Origin: Verrucomicrobiota bacterium
Lineage (GTDB): Bacteria > Verrucomicrobiota > Verrucomicrobiia > Opitutales > Opitutaceae
Assembly: GCA_023446865.1 (NCBI GenBank)
Contig: JAEXPL010000336.1
Location: 1 to 10,376 of the forward strand
Direction: 5' to 3'
Length of the DNA stretch: 10,376 bases
How positions within the stretch are numbered: position 1 is the first letter of the stretch; every line of letters begins with the position of its first letter. The position numbers and the translations under genes are program-made. The notes beneath the pieces are model-generated. The model had not been told where the DNA came from and did no database searches. It was given only the letters and a program-made list of their open reading frames with translations. Below are positions 6,278 to 10,376 of the stretch, piece by piece.

Positions 6278-9200
6278 TTGTCCGCCACCCCGAACCACCC
6301 GGCAGCCGAGATCGGCTCGGCCACGCTCGCGCGTCAGCTCACGACGCTCGTGCGCGGCTTCGCGCTCACCGTCACGGGCCTGATGCTCCTGCAGTTCTAC
6401 ACGCTGCCGGACTTGTGGCCCCGGTCGCTGTTGGTCATTGGCACGGCAAACCTGCTGTGCCTGGTCACCTATCTCGTCAGCTGCCACGGGCGTGTGCGCC
6501 TCGCCGCCTGGGGCTTCGTCGTCGGCAATCTCCTGCTGGTCTGCGGCCTGTCGTGGACCGCCGGTGGACTGCGCGCACCGTCCATCGGCCACTTCGTCCC
6601 CGTCGTGCTCATCGCCGGCGTGCTGCTGGGAGTGCGCGCGGGCCTGGCCTGCGCGCTGTTTTCCGGCGGCTGGCTGGTCTGGTTGGTCGCGGCTTCCTCC
6701 GCCGGTTGGTTGCCGCCCTCCCTAGTCGCCCACACCCCCGGTTCCCTCGCCTCCGCGATCCTGCTCAACCTCGCCATCGTCGCGCTGGCGCTCTGGCTGA
6801 CCAACGAGGAGGTCCGGCGCGCCCGCGTGCTCGGCAACACCGCCCGGGCCGAACAACTCCGCGCCGAGACCGCTCTCCGCCAGAGCGAGCAACGCCTGGC
6901 CCTCGCCCTCGAGGCCGCCACCGACGGTCTCTATGACCTCGATCTCGCCCACGGCACCGTCTACTGCAGCCCGCGCTATTTCACGATGCTCGGCTACGGG
7001 CCCACCGAGCTTTCGCCCTCCCTTGAGACGTGGCAGGCCCTCCTTCACCCCGACGACCGCCCCGTCGCCGAGGCGGCGATGGCCCGCTACTTCGCCCAAC
7101 AGGCCGAGGAGCACAGCATCGAGACCCGTCTGCGGGCCAAAGACGGTTCGTGGCGTTGGGTACTCAGCCGCGGGCGGATCGTCGGCCGCGACGATGCCGG
7201 AAGACCGCTACGCCTCATCGGTACCCACGTCGACATCACCGAACGCAAGCACGCCGAGTTCGCCCTCCGGCAGGCCAAGGACTTCGCCGAGCGCCTCATC
7301 GCCACCGCCAACGCCCTCATCGTCTGCCTCGACGCCAAGGGCGGCATCATCGTCTTCAACGCCACCGCCGAGGCCGTCACCGGCTACACCGCCGCCGAAC
7401 TGGCCGGCTGCAACTGGTTCGAGACGCTCGTACCCCGCGCCCGGTATCCACACGTCTGGGCCGAGTTCGAGCGCCTGACCACCGGCGGCCTGCCCGAGCA
7501 TTTCGAGAACCCGCTTCTGACCAAAAGCGGCGAGGAGCGCATCGTCGTCTGGCGCAACGGCCTCCTGCGGGAGAACGGGACGGTTGTCGGCACCATCTCC
7601 TTCGGCCTCGACGTCACCGAGCGCCGCCGCACCGAGCAGGCGCTCGCCAAGGAGCGCGACCTCGTCGCCCGGCTCGTCGAGACCAGCCCTTCCGGCATCC
7701 TCGTCGTCGACCTCGCCGGCGAGATCGTCTTCGCCAACACCGAGGCCGAGCGCATCCTCGATCTCCACCGCGACCCCGCTCCGGGCGGCCAGTACGGCCC
7801 GGTCGACTGGGACCTCTTCCAGCCCGACGGCACGCCCGTGCCCGAGGCGGAGCGCACCTTCCGGCTGGTGCTCGCCACCGGCCGGCCCGTCCGCGACATC
7901 CGCCACCTGCTGCAATGGCAGTCGGGCCGCCGCGTCCTGCTCGCGATCAACGCCGCGCCGCTGTTCGACCCGCTCGGCAAGGCCGAAGGTGTCGTCGCCA
8001 CCATCGAGGATGTCACCGACCGCCAACGGGCCGACGATCTCCTGCGCGAGAACGAGGAACGCCTGCGCAGCATCGTCGATCACGCGCCCTTCGGTTCGCA
8101 CCTCTACGAACTCCAGCCCGACGGGCGCCTCGTGTTCCAGGGCGCCAACGCCTCGGCCGACACCATCCTTCAGCTCGATCACCGCGCGCTCGTCGGCCGC
8201 GCCATCCTCGACGCCTTTCCCGGCCTGCGCGGCACCGACATCCCCGAGGTCTACCGGCGGGTTGTCACGGAGGCCCGCCCCTACCATCGAGCCCAGGTCC
8301 GCTACGACAAGGGCGCCATCAGCGGCGCGTTCGACGTCCACGCGCTGCCCATCGGCCACGGGCGCGTGGTCGTCTTCTTTGCCGACATCACCGAGCGGGA
8401 GCGCGCCGCCGCCGCGCTGCGCCAGAGCGAGGAGCAGTACCGCCTGCTCTTCAACGCCGGCAACGACGCGCTCTTCGTCCACGGCTTCCGGCCCGACGGC
8501 CTCCCGGACCGTTTCACCCAGGTCAACGACATCGCATGCCAGCTTCTTGGCTACACCCGCGAGGAGCTGCTCGCCAAGGTGCCCGCCGATCTCAACGCCC
8601 CCGACTGGGCCGGCCGCGAGACGGGGATCATCGCCCGGCTCCAGCGCGAACACCACGCCCTCTTCGACATGCAGCTGGTCGCCCGCGACGGCCGGCGCAT
8701 TCCCGTCGAGATCAACGCCCGGGTGTTCGAACTGGGTGGCCGCCCGACCGTCCTCTCGGTCGTGCGCGACGTCACCGAACGACTCCGCCTCGAGGAGCAG
8801 CTGCGCCAGGCGCAGAAGATGGAGGTCTTCGGCCAGCTCGCCGGCGGCGTCGCGCACGACTTCAACAACCTGCTCGTCGCCATCATCGGCAACACCGACC
8901 TCCTGCTCGAATCCGCCGCGGCCACCGGCCCGGCCCGCGAACAGCTTGAGCAGATCCAGGGCGCCGGCCGCCGCGCCGCCGCCCTCACGCGCCAACTCCT
9001 CCTCTTCGCCCGCAAGCAGCCCTGCGTGCCGGTGGCGTGCGATCTGCGGACCATCGTGGCCGACCATGTGAAGCTGCTCCGCCGCATCATCGGCGAGAAC
9101 ATCGAGCTGGCCGTGGAACTCGCCCCGGAGCCGCTTCCGCTGCTGGCGGACATCAACATGGTCGAGCAGATCGCGATGAACCTCGTCGTCAACGCCCGCG

Positions 9201-9955
9201 ACGCCATGCCCCGCGGCGGCACGCTCACCCTCCGCACCGCGCGCGCCGCGCTCGACGAGACCACCGCCGCCCGCTGCCTCTGCGCCCCCGGTTCCTACGC
9301 CACCCTGCTCGTGCAGGACACCGGCAAAGGCATTCCACCCGAGCTCCGCCAGCGCATCTTCGAGCCGTTCTTCACCACCAAGCCGACCGGCCAGGGCACC
9401 GGTCTCGGCCTCTCGACGGTGCTCGCGATCGTCCAGCAGCACCACGGCGGATTGGCCCTGGAGAGCGAAGTCGGCCGCGGCACCACCTTCACCGTCTACC
9501 TCCCGCTCACCGTTCTGGAACCCGCGCCCACGCCCGCCGCACCCGCGGCCCCCGTGTCGCTTCGCCCGGCCGTGATCCTCGTGGTCGAGGACGATTCCGC
9601 CGTGCGGATCATCATCGAACGGACACTGACCAAGGCCGGCTATCGCGTCCTTCTCGCCTCCTCGGGCACCGAGGGACTGGCGCTGCTCGACGAAGATGCC
9701 GCCGCGATCGACCTGGTGCTCAGCGATGTCGTGATGCCCGGCGGCATCGACGGCGGCGAACTGGCCGAGCGCGTTGCCGCCCGCTGGCCGCGCCTGCCCG
9801 TGGTAATGATGAGCGGTTACGTCAAGGACATCGAGACCGCCGCCCGGCCCCTGCTGCAGAAGCCGTTCAGCACCGCGCAGCTCCTCGCCTTCGTACGCGA
9901 CGGCCTCGCCCGCGCCAACGGCGGTGCCCGTCCGCCCGGACCCGCGTCAGGCTGA
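6278..9955 (+). CDS. Multi-pass membrane hybrid sensor histidine kinase with five PAS domains
   Basis: A 1225-residue hybrid kinase starting four bases after the upstream kinase's stop, so probably co-transcribed and translationally coupled. The proposed TTG start (6278) has no clear Shine-Dalgarno site; the next in-frame candidates, GTG at 6350 and ATG at 6383, would cut into the first membrane helix. About six helices lie between residues 24 and 175 (near 24-43, 47-68, 75-93, 106-124, 126-144, 158-175), forming a membrane sensor I cannot assign to a named family. A short coiled coil leads to PAS domains at about 205-327, 337-452, 460-585, 591-710 and 716-838. HisKA carries H860 (GGVAHDFNN). 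HATPase_c has N968/N972, D1014-T-G-K-G, FEPFFTTK and G2 from G1038 (GQGTGLGL). The receiver (about 1100-1215) has E1104-D1105-D1106, D1150 and K1195. No output domain is present. The kinase core closely resembles that of the upstream protein. Confidence 0.93.
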   Translation: MSATPNHPAAEIGSATLARQLTTLVRGFALTVTGLMLLQFYTLPDLWPRSLLVIGTANLLCLVTYLVSCHGRVRLAAWGFVVGNLLLVCGLSWTAGGLRAPSIGHFVPVVLIAGVLLGVRAGLACALFSGGWLVWLVAASSAGWLPPSLVAHTPGSLASAILLNLAIVALALWLTNEEVRRARVLGNTARAEQLRAETALRQSEQRLALALEAATDGLYDLDLAHGTVYCSPRYFTMLGYGPTELSPSLETWQALLHPDDRPVAEAAMARYFAQQAEEHSIETRLRAKDGSWRWVLSRGRIVGRDDAGRPLRLIGTHVDITERKHAEFALRQAKDFAERLIATANALIVCLDAKGGIIVFNATAEAVTGYTAAELAGCNWFETLVPRARYPHVWAEFERLTTGGLPEHFENPLLTKSGEERIVVWRNGLLRENGTVVGTISFGLDVTERRRTEQALAKERDLVARLVETSPSGILVVDLAGEIVFANTEAERILDLHRDPAPGGQYGPVDWDLFQPDGTPVPEAERTFRLVLATGRPVRDIRHLLQWQSGRRVLLAINAAPLFDPLGKAEGVVATIEDVTDRQRADDLLRENEERLRSIVDHAPFGSHLYELQPDGRLVFQGANASADTILQLDHRALVGRAILDAFPGLRGTDIPEVYRRVVTEARPYHRAQVRYDKGAISGAFDVHALPIGHGRVVVFFADITERERAAAALRQSEEQYRLLFNAGNDALFVHGFRPDGLPDRFTQVNDIACQLLGYTREELLAKVPADLNAPDWAGRETGIIARLQREHHALFDMQLVARDGRRIPVEINARVFELGGRPTVLSVVRDVTERLRLEEQLRQAQKMEVFGQLAGGVAHDFNNLLVAIIGNTDLLLESAAATGPAREQLEQIQGAGRRAAALTRQLLLFARKQPCVPVACDLRTIVADHVKLLRRIIGENIELAVELAPEPLPLLADINMVEQIAMNLVVNARDAMPRGGTLTLRTARAALDETTAARCLCAPGSYATLLVQDTGKGIPPELRQRIFEPFFTTKPTGQGTGLGLSTVLAIVQQHHGGLALESEVGRGTTFTVYLPLTVLEPAPTPAAPAAPVSLRPAVILVVEDDSAVRIIIERTLTKAGYRVLLASSGTEGLALLDEDAAAIDLVLSDVVMPGGIDGGELAERVAARWPRLPVVMMSGYVKDIETAARPLLQKPFSTAQLLAFVRDGLARANGGARPPGPASG

Positions 9956-10376
9956 GGGCGGCGGCATGGGCCCCGCGGCCTGCAACCGCTGCACCCGTTC
10001 CAGGAGATCCGCCACCGGGTAGGGTTTCGCCAACCACTGCCAGTCCGCGGCCACCGTCGTCTCCTTCGGCATCATCCCGGTGTATCCCGAACAGAGGAGG
10101 ATCGGCAGGCCCGGGCGCATGCGCTGGAGGCGGCGCGCCGCCTCCGGTCCGCTCATCCGCGGCATCACCACATCGAGCACCGCCACCCCGATCGGCCCGG
10201 TGTGCGCCGCAGCCGTGTTGCAGGCCTCCTCGCCGTCGCCCACCTCCAACACCTGGTAGCCGTGGCTGCGCAGCACGCCGCCGGCGATCCGCCGCACCGC
10301 CGGATCGTCCTCGGCCAGAAGCACGGTCACGCCCGCGCCGGCAGCGGGGCGCACCGCGCCGTGCGCCGCCGCGGGC
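9947..10376 (-). CDS. Receiver domain, probably the C-terminus of a third hybrid kinase (5' end cut by window edge)
   Basis: A CheY-like receiver with the acidic pair in LLAEDDP, phosphoacceptor aspartate in AVLDVVMPRMSG (codon 10174-10172), conserved serine in CSGY, and lysine in WLAKPY. A GTG at 10354 would give a stand-alone 135-residue protein, but it has no Shine-Dalgarno site, and the frame stays open from there to the window edge. The residues before the receiver (PAAAHGAVRPAAGAG) look like the Ala/Pro linkers joining HATPase to receiver in the two neighbouring kinases. I therefore read it as the tail of a larger protein, likely another hybrid kinase, although a single-domain response regulator remains possible. 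Its TGA (9949-9947) lies inside the last codons of the convergent kinase gene, giving a nine-base tail-to-tail overlap. Confidence 0.85.
   Translation of the reverse strand, partial: PAAAHGAVRPAAGAGVTVLLAEDDPAVRRIAGGVLRSHGYQVLEVGDGEEACNTAAAHTGPIGVAVLDVVMPRMSGPEAARRLQRMRPGLPILLCSGYTGMMPKETTVAADWQWLAKPYPVADLLERVQRLQAAGPMPPPSA

Noticed and set aside
2812..6324. A 1170-codon open frame antisense to the first hybrid kinase
   Set aside because: The translation is Gly/Glu/Val-rich, with no domain, and mirrors the kinase codons. Long antisense open frames are expected in such GC-rich genes, while the plus-strand frame has intact catalytic motifs.
7208..9445. A 745-codon open frame antisense to the second hybrid kinase
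   Set aside because: Gly/Val/Glu-rich low-complexity shadow of the PAS and kinase codons, with no motif of its own.
2110..9955. Tandem PAS domains as a DNA-level repeat array
   Set aside because: The PAS units share only short protein motifs (such as YANPA and DITER) and short DNA matches. They are ordinary diverged domains, not recent repeats.
9947..10354. A stand-alone CheY-like protein starting at GTG 10354
   Set aside because: No ribosome binding site, and the frame continues open to the window edge through a linker-like sequence, so a truncated larger protein is more likely. It is not fully excluded.

Overview
This is a very GC-rich, densely coding window from what is most likely a Gram-negative bacterium. 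The basis is a periplasmic c-type haem domain, a membrane chemoreceptor and large PAS-rich hybrid kinases. The style (many-PAS hybrid kinases, high GC, GTG and TTG starts) recalls Opitutaceae-like Verrucomicrobiota, but that is only an impression; no ribosomal or other taxonomic marker is present.

Layout. (1) Bases 1-1642, minus strand: a methyl-accepting chemotaxis protein whose 3' end runs off the left edge exactly at the signalling hairpin tip. (2) Bases 1643-2109: a divergent intergenic region with a ribosome binding site at each end, a cluster of TCCGG palindromes, a possible sigma-54 promoter facing right, and a short minus-strand stretch resembling the C-terminus of a beta-carbonic anhydrase, possibly a gene remnant. 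(3) Bases 2110-6273, plus: a 1387-residue hybrid histidine kinase with a periplasmic Tll0287-like (DUF3365) c-haem sensor, six PAS domains, HisKA, HATPase and receiver. (4) Bases 6278-9955, plus: a second hybrid kinase of 1225 residues with about six N-terminal membrane helices, five PAS domains, HisKA, HATPase and receiver, four bases downstream and almost certainly in the same operon. (5) Bases 9947-10376, minus: a receiver domain running off the right edge, probably the C-terminus of a third hybrid kinase, whose stop codon lies inside the last codons of the second kinase.

The window is therefore a signal-transduction cluster: one chemoreceptor, two complete hybrid kinases and one further receiver, with no DNA-binding or enzymatic output domain visible. 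The kinases should autophosphorylate on the H-box histidine and pass phosphate to their own C-terminal aspartates; the final target (an Hpt protein, a response regulator or the chemotaxis machinery) must lie outside the window or act in trans. The haem-bearing kinase divergent from a chemoreceptor suggests a link between redox or gas sensing and motility, but this is inference. No tRNA, rRNA, CRISPR array, insertion sequence or phage gene was seen.
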